Origin: Metallibacterium scheffleri
GTDB lineage: Bacteria > Pseudomonadota > Gammaproteobacteria > Xanthomonadales > Rhodanobacteraceae
Assembly (NCBI RefSeq): GCF_002077135.1
Contig: NZ_LDOS01000004.1
Coordinates: 1-45,727 of the forward strand
Direction of reading: 5' to 3'
DNA: 45,727 nucleotides
Below the pieces are notes generated by a model. It was not told where the DNA came from. It did not search any database and saw nothing but the letters and a program-made list of their open reading frames with translations. Positions 16,004 to 23,093 of this stretch are shown piece after piece; positions within the stretch are counted from its first letter, which is position 1, and each line of letters begins with the position of its first letter. The position numbers and the translations under genes were made by a program.

Positions 16004-18421
16004 ATGGTTGAGCCCGATTCCATGGCGGCGCTGCAGGCCGAAAACGCCCGCCTGATCGCGTTGCTGGAATCGCGCGGCATCGATTGGCGGTTGCCAACGA
16101 AGCCCGCGCCGTCCGTGCAAGAGCCCGAGCCGTCGCGTCTCTCGACGCAGGCGAAGGTGGCGCTGTTCCGCCGCCTGTTTCGTGGCCGCACGGATGTCCA
16201 CGCGCTGCGCTGGGAAAGCACGGCATCGGGCAAGTCGGGTTATTCGCCGGCCTGCGCCAACGACCGATTTACCCGCAAGATCCCCGTGCATGGCGACGCG
16301 GCCCGCAGCGCGTGGGCCGGCGATGGTCCGGGTGCATCGCGTGCCGAGGTTTGCCAGAAGCCACGCATCAAATGCGCCGACTGCGCGCATCGCCTGCTGG
16401 TGCCGCTGTCGGATGCGGTGATCCACGACCATCTGGCCGGCAGGCACACGATCGGGATCTACCCGCTGCTGGAAGACGACACTTGCTGCTTCCTCGCCGT
16501 CGATTTCGACGAGGCCGAATGGCGGGAAGACGCTCGCGCGTTCGTGCAGTCCTGCGATGAGCTCGGCGTGCCGGTCACTCTGGAGATTTCCCGATCCGGC
16601 AATGGCGCCCACGCCTGGGTGTTTTTCAGCGGCAGGGTGCCGGCGCGCGATGCACGGCGCCTGGGCACAGCCCTCATCAGTCACACCTGCGCGCGCACGC
16701 GACAACTGAAGCTCGACTCCTACGATCGATTGTTCCCCAATCAGGACACGATGCCCAAGGGCGGCTTCGGCAGCCTGATCGCCCTGCCGCTGCAGAAACG
16801 GCCGCGTGAGCACGGCGGTAGCGTGTTCGTCGATCGTGACCTGCGCCCGTATCTCGACCAGTGGGCTTACTTGGCCTCCATCCAGCCCATGGCGACGCAC
16901 GACATCGAGCCGACCATCCTGCGTGCCTCGGGTGGCGCGCATCCGCTGGACGTGACCTTCATTGACGCGGAGGATCTGGCCACGCCTTGGCAGCGAGCCG
17001 TTCCGGCACAGCAGAAACTGGCGGGCACGATGCCGGACACGCTGGCGGTGACGCTGGCGAATCAGCTCTACTTCGAGAAGGCACGGCTGCCCCAGTCGCT
17101 GGCCAACCGCCTGATCCGCCTGGCCGCGTTTCAGAATCCGGCGTTCTACAGGGCGCAGGCCATGCGGCTGTCGGTGTGGGACAAGCCTCGCGTCATTGGC
17201 CGCGCCGAGAACTATCCGCAGCACATCGCGCTGCCGCGTGGGTGTCTCGAGGCCGCACAAACATTGCTGACCAACAACGGCATCCGTTGCGAGCTGCGCG
17301 ACGAGCGGTACGCGGGTGAGGCGATCGCGGTCGGCTTTGCCGGGACACTGCGCCTCGATCAGGAAACGGCCGCCGTCGCGATGCTGCGCCATGACGCGGG
17401 CGTGCTGTGCGCGCCCACCGCCTTCGGCAAGACCGTGATCGCCGCGGCGATGATCGCGCGGCGTGGCGTGAACACGCTGGTGCTGGTGCATCGTACCGAA
17501 TTGCTCAAGCAATGGCGGGAGCGTCTGCAGGCCTTCCTTGGCGCCGGCAAGGGTGTCATTGGCACCATGGGCGGCGGCAAGGCCCAGCTCACGGGCAGGA
17601 TCGACATCGCCGTGATGCAGTCGTTGTCGCGGCGCGGCGACGTCCATCCGCTGGTGGAGCGCTACGGCCAGGTCATCGTCGATGAATGCCACCACGTTGG
17701 CGCGGTGTCGTTCGACGCCATCCTGAAGCAAACCAAGGCGAGGTATGTGCTCGGCCTGACCGCGACGCCGATCCGCCGCGATGGCCAGCAGCCCATCATC
17801 TTCATGCAGTGCGGGCCGATCCGGCACATGGCCTCAAACCCAGCCGGTGCTCCGCGCGATCTTGTGGTTGTGCCACATATGCGCGACGCGCGCATCGATG
17901 TTCCAGTCACGGCCGGCATTCAAGATGTGTTTCGACACCTTGCCCACGACGCGGAGCGGACGGATGCCATCGCGACAGAAGTCAAGCGTGCCCACGATGC
18001 TGGCCGCAAAGTGCTGGTGCTGACCGAGCGCACCGATCATCTCGACGCCATTCAGGCCGCTTTGGACGGGAAGGTTCCGCCGCCATTCGTCCTGCACGGC
18101 CGCCTGTCCAGGAAGCAGCGCGCGGCGCTGATCGCGGAACTCGAAGCACTGCCGTCTGATGCGCCACGCATTCTGCTGGCCACCGGCAAGCTCGTGGGCG
18201 AAGGCTTCGACCACCCGCCCCTCGACACCCTGGTGCTGGCGATGCCGGTGTCGTGGAAAGGCACCCTGCAGCAATACGCGGGCCGCTTGCACCGGGAACA
18301 TGCCCGCAAGAGCGCTGTGCGCATCATTGATTTCGTCGATGCTGGCCACCCGGTGCTGCTGCGCATGTGGGACAAGCGCCAGCGCGGCTACCGGGCGATG
18401 GGGTACCGCGTGGCCTCGTAA
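16004..18421 (+). CDS. TOTE-type primase-helicase
   Basis: This 805-residue protein joins an archaeo-eukaryotic primase-like domain to a superfamily 2 helicase, the architecture of TOTE conflict-system proteins. The start shows the helical LQAENARLIALLESRGIDW. The primase part carries D167 and D169 (LAVDFDEAE), the SGNGAHAW motif around residues 198-205, and KLDSYDRLFPNQD followed by GGFGSLIALPLQ. A possible zinc site precedes it (CQKPRIKCADCAHR). The helicase part has a Walker A variant APTAFGKT (K476), DECH (560-563), LGLTATP and QQYAGRLHRE. ATG 16004 was preferred over 15977 because it begins the conserved region. TOTE proteins are predicted to act in genome conflicts; the reaction here is inferred from the domains. 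Confidence 0.82.
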   Translation: MVEPDSMAALQAENARLIALLESRGIDWRLPTKPAPSVQEPEPSRLSTQAKVALFRRLFRGRTDVHALRWESTASGKSGYSPACANDRFTRKIPVHGDAARSAWAGDGPGASRAEVCQKPRIKCADCAHRLLVPLSDAVIHDHLAGRHTIGIYPLLEDDTCCFLAVDFDEAEWREDARAFVQSCDELGVPVTLEISRSGNGAHAWVFFSGRVPARDARRLGTALISHTCARTRQLKLDSYDRLFPNQDTMPKGGFGSLIALPLQKRPREHGGSVFVDRDLRPYLDQWAYLASIQPMATHDIEPTILRASGGAHPLDVTFIDAEDLATPWQRAVPAQQKLAGTMPDTLAVTLANQLYFEKARLPQSLANRLIRLAAFQNPAFYRAQAMRLSVWDKPRVIGRAENYPQHIALPRGCLEAAQTLLTNNGIRCELRDERYAGEAIAVGFAGTLRLDQETAAVAMLRHDAGVLCAPTAFGKTVIAAAMIARRGVNTLVLVHRTELLKQWRERLQAFLGAGKGVIGTMGGGKAQLTGRIDIAVMQSLSRRGDVHPLVERYGQVIVDECHHVGAVSFDAILKQTKARYVLGLTATPIRRDGQQPIIFMQCGPIRHMASNPAGAPRDLVVVPHMRDARIDVPVTAGIQDVFRHLAHDAERTDAIATEVKRAHDAGRKVLVLTERTDHLDAIQAALDGKVPPPFVLHGRLSRKQRAALIAELEALPSDAPRILLATGKLVGEGFDHPPLDTLVLAMPVSWKGTLQQYAGRLHREHARKSAVRIIDFVDAGHPVLLRMWDKRQRGYRAMGYRVAS

Positions 18422-18682
18422 GCAGATTGACGAGAAACACTCGTCGCCGCGGCGGTCGCTCATGGTCAAGATCTATCAACGCTCATTCGATGTGGGCGTT
18501 AACCCTGACGGGCTGCTGCCGGCCCATTTCTGCCGGTCACGACCGTCCGCTCTCGGGAATCTCCTACGGAATTGACAATGTCGTTGACGCTGGCGATTGT
18601 GATCGGCATGGTCGGCGCCTTGCCGACACGCCCACGTCGGCGAAGTTGACGCGAGCCAGCGCGCACGCGACATCTGAAGGCG

Positions 18683-18985
18683 ATGGCGGAAGCCGAAGCC
18701 CTGGAACCGTTCGGCAAGGGCTTCCCGCCACCGATCTTCTGCGACCAGGCCATCATCGAGCGATGCCAGCCGATGAAGCCGGATAGTCCGCATCTGACCT
18801 TGCACGTCACTTTCAAACCCCCGGCATTGGTGCGGGTGGTCTGGTTCAACGGGGCCGCCAGGGCGGCCACCCTGGGTCTGGGCCAGGGCCAGCGTATCGA
18901 GCAGATGTACGAGCTGGCTGCCAGCGACTATCCGTTGGGGCCAGGGTACGACCGGCTGGCGCGTGATGTGGCGATCATTGCATGA
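18683..18985 (+). pseudogene. Orphan RecJ C-terminal domain
   Basis: The 100-residue frame matches the C-terminal OB-type domain of the single-strand exonuclease RecJ: EALEPFGKGFPPPIF, then HLTLHV and RVVWFNGA. The catalytic DHH domains are absent; the upstream region 18422-18682 contains no recognisable RecJ sequence. It is probably a gene fragment, though the frame is open and begins with ATG, so expression as a small domain protein cannot be excluded. Its stop region overlaps a longer frame of the next gene. Confidence 0.7.
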
Positions 18986-19071
18986 GCGGGCGCCGGCGAG
19001 CGCCGGCGAGGGGCGGTCGGCCGAGCTTTCAGAGGGTTTCGCGCCGTGCGCCTGGCGAGGATGATGCAGGC

Positions 19072-19401
19072 ATGGACCCGATCGAGCATCCGCGTATGGA
19101 TGTCGTCGAAGTAAAGATTCCGGAGGGCGTCGCGTTTGCCGACCTTCGGGTGGCCCGTGACGCCGACGGGCATGTCAGTTTCACGGTCGATCCACTACAG
19201 CGCATTTGCGAGGCATCCGGCATCGACATGGACACCGTGATGGCTTCGGAGGACAGCGCCGTGGCCTTCATCTTAGGGTGGTATCGCGCGCATCTGGCCT
19301 GCGGTTACGCGCCTGAACCGACGGTCGAAGACCTTCGTGCGGAGGCGGAGGCCGAAGATCGCTACGGCGGCGGGATCTCCTATCCGCCGGGGTCTGGCTG
19401 A
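19072..19401 (+). CDS. Small hypothetical protein
   Basis: This 109-residue protein is not recognised. It has an acidic overall composition (MDVVEVKIPEGVAFADL, DLRAEAEAEDRYGGG) and one hydrophobic helical segment (SAVAFILGWYRAHLACG), without a signal peptide. An AGGATGATGCAGG sequence precedes the ATG. It follows the RecJ fragment and precedes the HD-GYP gene on the same strand, with about 100 bases to the latter. No function is proposed. Confidence 0.5.
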   Translation: MDPIEHPRMDVVEVKIPEGVAFADLRVARDADGHVSFTVDPLQRICEASGIDMDTVMASEDSAVAFILGWYRAHLACGYAPEPTVEDLRAEAEAEDRYGGGISYPPGSG

Positions 19402-19502
19402 CCCGGTTTGGCGGGCAGGATGGGGGTACAGGCGAAGCGCCGCCCTCGGATGGCATGGGACGTGCTTCGGGGTGCATGGCGCCGCGCGGGGACAGGCTGG
19501 GG

Positions 19503-20138
19503 ATGAATTGTGAACGTCATGACTGGAAACGAGCAATCCGGGAGATTCATGGCTCGGACGCCTGTCGCATCGATGGCGCGACCTTGCGGCTCGTCTGCGT
19601 TCTGCTCGCGCGTGAATTGGATTTGGTCGACTACGAAGTCCTCGACCACGGCGCGCGCGTCGCCCATATCGCGGTCCAGCTCGGACGGGCGACGCGGCGG
19701 CTGGACGATGCGCAGCTGCATGGCCTTCACCTGGCTGGGCTGTACCACGATCTCGGCAAGCTCAAGCTGCCGAAAGCCACGGTCAACAAGCCGGGACCGC
19801 TGGACATTGACGAATGGAAGGTGATCCGGCGGCACCCGGAGATCGGACAGGCGATGGTCGGGCAGATACCGGCGCTAGTGGACGCGCACAGCGTGGCAGA
19901 AGCAGTTCGGCATCACCATGAAGCCTGGGACGGGCGCGGCTATCCGGCGGGCCTGGTGGGTCACGGTATTCCGTTGCGCGCGCGCATTCTCGCTGTTGCG
20001 GACACCTGGGATGCGCTGCGGACCCGGCGCGCGTACAAGGAACCGCATGCGTCAGAACACGCGATTGAAGTCATGCAAAACGAAGCGGGGCGTCGACTCG
20101 ATCCGGATCTGGTCGATCTGCTGCTCAGTGCGATTTGA
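19503..20138 (+). CDS. Stand-alone HD-GYP domain protein
   Basis: HD-GYP proteins hydrolyse cyclic di-GMP. This 211-residue protein holds nearly the whole family core: YHDLGKLKLP (HD pair), VNKPGPL, HPEIGQ, HHEAWDGRGYPAGL (HHE and GYP motifs) and AVADTWDALRTRRAYK. The metal-binding residues visible in these motifs are conserved, so activity is likely. There is no receiver or sensor domain; the N-terminal 60 residues are short and helical. ATG 19503 was chosen over 19455 because the extra residues are not family-like. Together with the large GGDEF/EAL protein it gives the island two cyclic di-GMP turnover genes. Confidence 0.85.
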   Translation: MNCERHDWKRAIREIHGSDACRIDGATLRLVCVLLARELDLVDYEVLDHGARVAHIAVQLGRATRRLDDAQLHGLHLAGLYHDLGKLKLPKATVNKPGPLDIDEWKVIRRHPEIGQAMVGQIPALVDAHSVAEAVRHHHEAWDGRGYPAGLVGHGIPLRARILAVADTWDALRTRRAYKEPHASEHAIEVMQNEAGRRLDPDLVDLLLSAI

Positions 20139-20336
20139 CGGGCGATCGCCTCAAAGAATCAGTGCGGCGACGTGGGAGGACGCGGGGATGGAGTTCCCAG
20201 GATTTTGTGGGCACTTTTGGCGAAGGTAGTGAAATCGCTGGAGGTGACATGTGGCCAGAACAACGAAACGATGATAGGGCATGGGCAAAGCAAGTCCAGT
20301 TTCGTAAAGGTCTGGCCGGGCGCACGGCGAAATCTT

Positions 20337-20738
20337 TCACGTCTCGGTGGCACCAGCCGCAGTGCTCGGCATGGCCCGCAGTTGCTCGGTAATCGTGCGG
20401 GTCTTTTCAGTGACGATGTTGCCGGTATGCAAGGTGGACTTGCGCTCGATCAGCAACACCAGGCACTCGTGCTCGGCCACTGGATTGTGGCGAACCCCCT
20501 TCGGTACGATCCACATCTGGCCTTCGCCAAGCTCAACCGCGCCGTTCTCCAATTCGATGCGCAGTGCGCCGCGCAGCACGTAGAACAACTCGTCCTCGTC
20601 GTCATGGGTGTGCCATGCCAACACGCCCTTGATCTTGGCGACCTTGACGTAGGCATCGTCCACTTCGCCCACCACACGCGGAGACCATTGCTCCTGCAGT
20701 GTGGCGGCGATCGCTTCGGGGGAAATGGCAGCGGGCAT
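20337..20738 (-). CDS. Cupin-domain protein
   Basis: This 133-residue single-domain cupin shows the two conserved boxes: WHTHDDEDELFYVLRGALRI and a second box around IVPKGVRHNPVAE. The metal-binding His and Glu residues are present. The start at 20738 is set by AAGGAG eight bases upstream. It lies 43 bases downstream of the racemase-like gene and is probably cotranscribed with it. A small-molecule binding or enzymatic role is likely; the substrate is unknown. Confidence 0.85.
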   Translation of the reverse strand: MPAAISPEAIAATLQEQWSPRVVGEVDDAYVKVAKIKGVLAWHTHDDEDELFYVLRGALRIELENGAVELGEGQMWIVPKGVRHNPVAEHECLVLLIERKSTLHTGNIVTEKTRTITEQLRAMPSTAAGATET

Positions 20739-20781
20739 CGAGCAGCTCCTTCGGCGAAGTGTTTTGGTCATGCGAGTGGAA

Positions 20782-21480
20782 TCAGGTCGCCAGCACCTGT
20801 TCCACCAAGGCCGCGGCGTGGATGGCGGTAGTATCCAGAAAGGGAATGCCGGTCGAGCCGTTGTCGGTGAGTATCAGCGGCAATTCCGTGCCGCCGAGTA
20901 TGACGCCGTCGATGCACTCGTGCTGCTTGAGCGATTGCACGATGTCGAGCAGTTGCTGTCGCACGTCAGGATCGAACACGCCGTTGACCCATTCGCGCAT
21001 GTATTTATCGTGGATGTACGCCTGGTCCTGCGGATCGGGCACCACAAGTTCGATGCCCTGCGCCGAGAACACTTCGGCATAAAAGCTGCCCTGCATGGTG
21101 AATCGCGTGCCAAACAGGGCGAGTCGCCGCAAGCCTTGTGCCTGCGCGGTCTGGCAGGTGGCCTGGACGATGCTCAGCAAGCGGATCGACGCGCGTCGCT
21201 GCAGCTCGTCGAAGACGATATGCGGGGTGTTGGCTGCCAATAGCGCGACATCCGCACCGGCGCGAGCGAGTGCCTCGACCTCGGTGAGCAGGAAGGCGAT
21301 CAATCCGGCTCTGTCGTCGCGCTCAAGCAACGCTAGCATGGCGCTGAAATCGATGCTGTTGATGATCAGCGACGGATACGCGCCGGACGGCGTTCGCGCG
21401 CGATAGCCGGCGACGACATGCCGGTAGTAGGCGATCGTCGATTCCGGCCCGATACCACCGATAATGCCGGCTTGGGTCAT
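20782..21480 (-). CDS. Aspartate/glutamate racemase superfamily protein lacking both catalytic cysteines
   Basis: This 232-residue protein has the fold signature of the Asp/Glu racemase superfamily: IIGGIGPESTIAYY at the N-terminus, LLAANTPHIVFDEL in the middle and LGGTELPLIL near residue 200. Active racemases carry Cys in CNT and in GCTE; here these are Ala (AANT) and Gly (GGTE), as confirmed from the codons. Ordinary two-base racemization is therefore unlikely, and the protein may bind or convert another ligand. It is the first gene of a likely two-gene unit with the cupin. Confidence 0.82.
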   Translation of the reverse strand: MTQAGIIGGIGPESTIAYYRHVVAGYRARTPSGAYPSLIINSIDFSAMLALLERDDRAGLIAFLLTEVEALARAGADVALLAANTPHIVFDELQRRASIRLLSIVQATCQTAQAQGLRRLALFGTRFTMQGSFYAEVFSAQGIELVVPDPQDQAYIHDKYMREWVNGVFDPDVRQQLLDIVQSLKQHECIDGVILGGTELPLILTDNGSTGIPFLDTTAIHAAALVEQVLAT

Positions 21481-21578
21481 ACGGTCGTGGTCCGCAGGGA
21501 GTTATCCAAGCATGGTGCAGCGGCGATCCTGCAATCGCAAGCGCATCGCCGGCAAGACAAGCCATGCGTGCCGGTAGC

Positions 21579-21770
21579 TCAGGGTTTGACCACCACCGTT
21601 CAGACCATGCCCAGTCCTTCGTGCAGCAGGCAGTGATAGTGGTAAGTACTGGAGACCGTGGAACTTCGCTGGTACATGTCCTTAGCTCTTAAGAAAGCCG
21701 AACCGTTGGCGGCGACCACGCGCAAGCCATGCCAGTCCGTTGGATCGATGTGGATGGCGCGGCTGACCCG
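21579..21770 (-). pseudogene. Multicopper oxidase C-terminal remnant
   Basis: The minus strand reads YHYHCLLHEGLGMV, a stop, then TVVVKP and a second stop. The HCxxxHxxxGM pattern is the type 1 copper region at the C-terminus of multicopper oxidases. Upstream sequence (DWHGLRVVAANG) may be a degraded part of the same domain. Only the tail remains, and it contains an in-frame stop, so it is not functional. Confidence 0.5.
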
Positions 21771-21908
21771 GCTCCAGCATTGGAGCTGGTGTGGGCAGAC
21801 AATAAGAAACGCAATTGCGGCAGCGTGGCGGCTCGCACAGTCACTATTCTGCCGCCGCTCCCAAGAAAATGGGTGCCCCCAAAGCAGCCGTTCGCGACCG
21901 GCTGAAAC

Positions 21909-21950
21909 GGGTCGCACTGTGCCACTCGGGCCAGCGTGATGCCAGCACTG
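21909..21950 (+). repeat. Dispersed repeat, copy E
   Basis: A solo copy (GGGTCGCACTGTGCCACTCG followed by GCCAGC) in the remnant zone, not flanking a gene. The surrounding 21771-22113 region contains no recognised gene. Confidence 0.65.
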
Positions 21951-22113
21951 CACTGCGCGGTATCCGCGGTCATCGCCCCTGCGGCGCGCCACCGGTCGCC
22001 GCCGTTCATCTGAAATGAGCGGCGCCCTTTGCGCCCTCAACATGGCCCTCGACGCGAACTTCGCGCACAACCTCCGGCGGTGACGATGCGGCCGAACTTT
22101 CGGCCCTGACGGG

Positions 22114-22485
22114 TTGGATTGGACTATCTGTTGGACGAAGCGCCGGCCGCCTATCTACCGCCGCTGGCGTCTATCGCCGCTGGCGTCCATCCTGCCGCGC
22201 CTGGGCATGGAACCGGCACAGGCTCGACAAAGCCGAACCTGGACGGGTCGCGCGCTACCCCAGCAGCGCTACGTCCGGCAGGACACGAGCGCACGGCTGC
22301 GCCGGCTGGTGGACATTGCGGTGGCGCAGACCCTACATTCATCCGCTCTGAACAGCACACTGGTGCCGACACCGGCGCAGCGGGTGCAATTGCGCTAGCG
22401 CCTTGCGCGGCATCTGGCGGTAGAGGATGTTGGCAGGGTGTGCGCGACAGCGATGGACCCGGGCAGCCTGCCGGTGGTTGGGTGA
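22114..22485 (+). pseudogene. TniQ C-terminal remnant
   Basis: This frame parallels the C-terminal third of the tniQ product: PRLGMEPAQARQ, LPQQRYVRQDTSARLRRLVD, VAQTLHSSAL and VPTPAQRVQLR match LSRLGLELDEARQ, YQQRYLRQGPSARLRRLD, VARTLRSVAL and VPAPAHLIRWR. It continues in frame after one TAG to RLARHLAVEDVGRVCATAMD and ends VVG. It is therefore a truncated, nonsense-broken third tniQ lineage, distinct in sequence from both full-length copies. Confidence 0.82.
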
Positions 22486-22653
22486 TGCAGACCACAGTTC
22501 AGCGTGCTGCGTTGCAATATAAGCACATTGAGATACAAGAAACTTCCTGAACGCGTCGCGCCATTCTCATTTGACAACAGTTCTCATTGAAAATCATGAA
22601 GTGTAGTGAAAACAATGGATTGACGCTTCAGCACCGCTCCAAAAGTCAGTGAC

Positions 22654-22804
22654 ACCAAAGTTGGTACAGGGCGTTTTGACACCAAAGTCGGTGCATTTGG
22701 TACAAACTTTGGTGTTTCGACCACAAGTGGTCGAGAAACCATAGTCGGTACACGAAAGAAACCAAAGTCGGTGTATTTCCCCCGGTTTCTGCACAAACTA
22801 TGGT
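22654..22804. repeat. Six-site iteron-like array
   Basis: Six 12-base sites related to ACCAAAGTCGGT start at 22654, 22681, 22702 (inverted), 22738, 22761 and 22793 (inverted). Spacing is about 20-36 bases. A dyad GACCACAAGTGGTC (22719-22732) lies in the middle. Each site is itself a near-palindrome (ACCAA...TTGGT). Such arrays are typical of transposon ends bound by TnsB-like transposases or of replication iterons. The array follows the TniQ remnant by about 170 bases. No coding gene was recognised in 22486-22924. Confidence 0.75.
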
Positions 22805-22924
22805 TTTCCTGCACTGCAGCACGGCAGTTGCCGCCGCGATTTATCGCTACGCGCCCAGCGGCCGGTAACGGCCCTTTGCGGACATTCAGCGTTCGAGCTA
22901 AGCGGGCGATGACGGCAGTACCGT

Positions 22925-23048
22925 GGCTGAAGCCGGGCCGCTCGACCGGCATTTCCCAGCCCATCTCATACTCGAAGTCGGTGAAAATCAGCTGGCGCTT
23001 CTGTCTCTTGATGAGCTTGATCAGGTCACGCAACCGTCTGCGCACCGA
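22925..23048 (-). pseudogene. Fragment of an hsdR gene
   Basis: The minus strand encodes VRRRLRDLIKLIKRQKRQ, FTDFEYEMGWEMPVE and PGFSHGT, matching the segment of the intact HsdR encoded around 37511-37627 (MRRRLRDLIKLIERQKRK, YTDFEDEMGGEMPVE, PGFSQGT) at roughly 85 percent. Neither side continues the gene. It is a relic of a second, related type I restriction subunit or of a partial duplication. Confidence 0.85.
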
Positions 23049-23093
23049 CACCGCACTGGATGCCATCAAGGCAGCCATAGCGCCGCAGTTACC

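Noticed and set aside
15821-17827. A 668-codon open frame on the minus strand
   Set aside because: It is the antisense shadow of the TOTE primase-helicase gene, whose plus-strand motifs are unmistakable.
22654-22804. CRISPR array
   Set aside because: The repeated units are only 12 bases, vary in orientation and spacing, and no cas gene is present; an operator or transposon-end array fits better.
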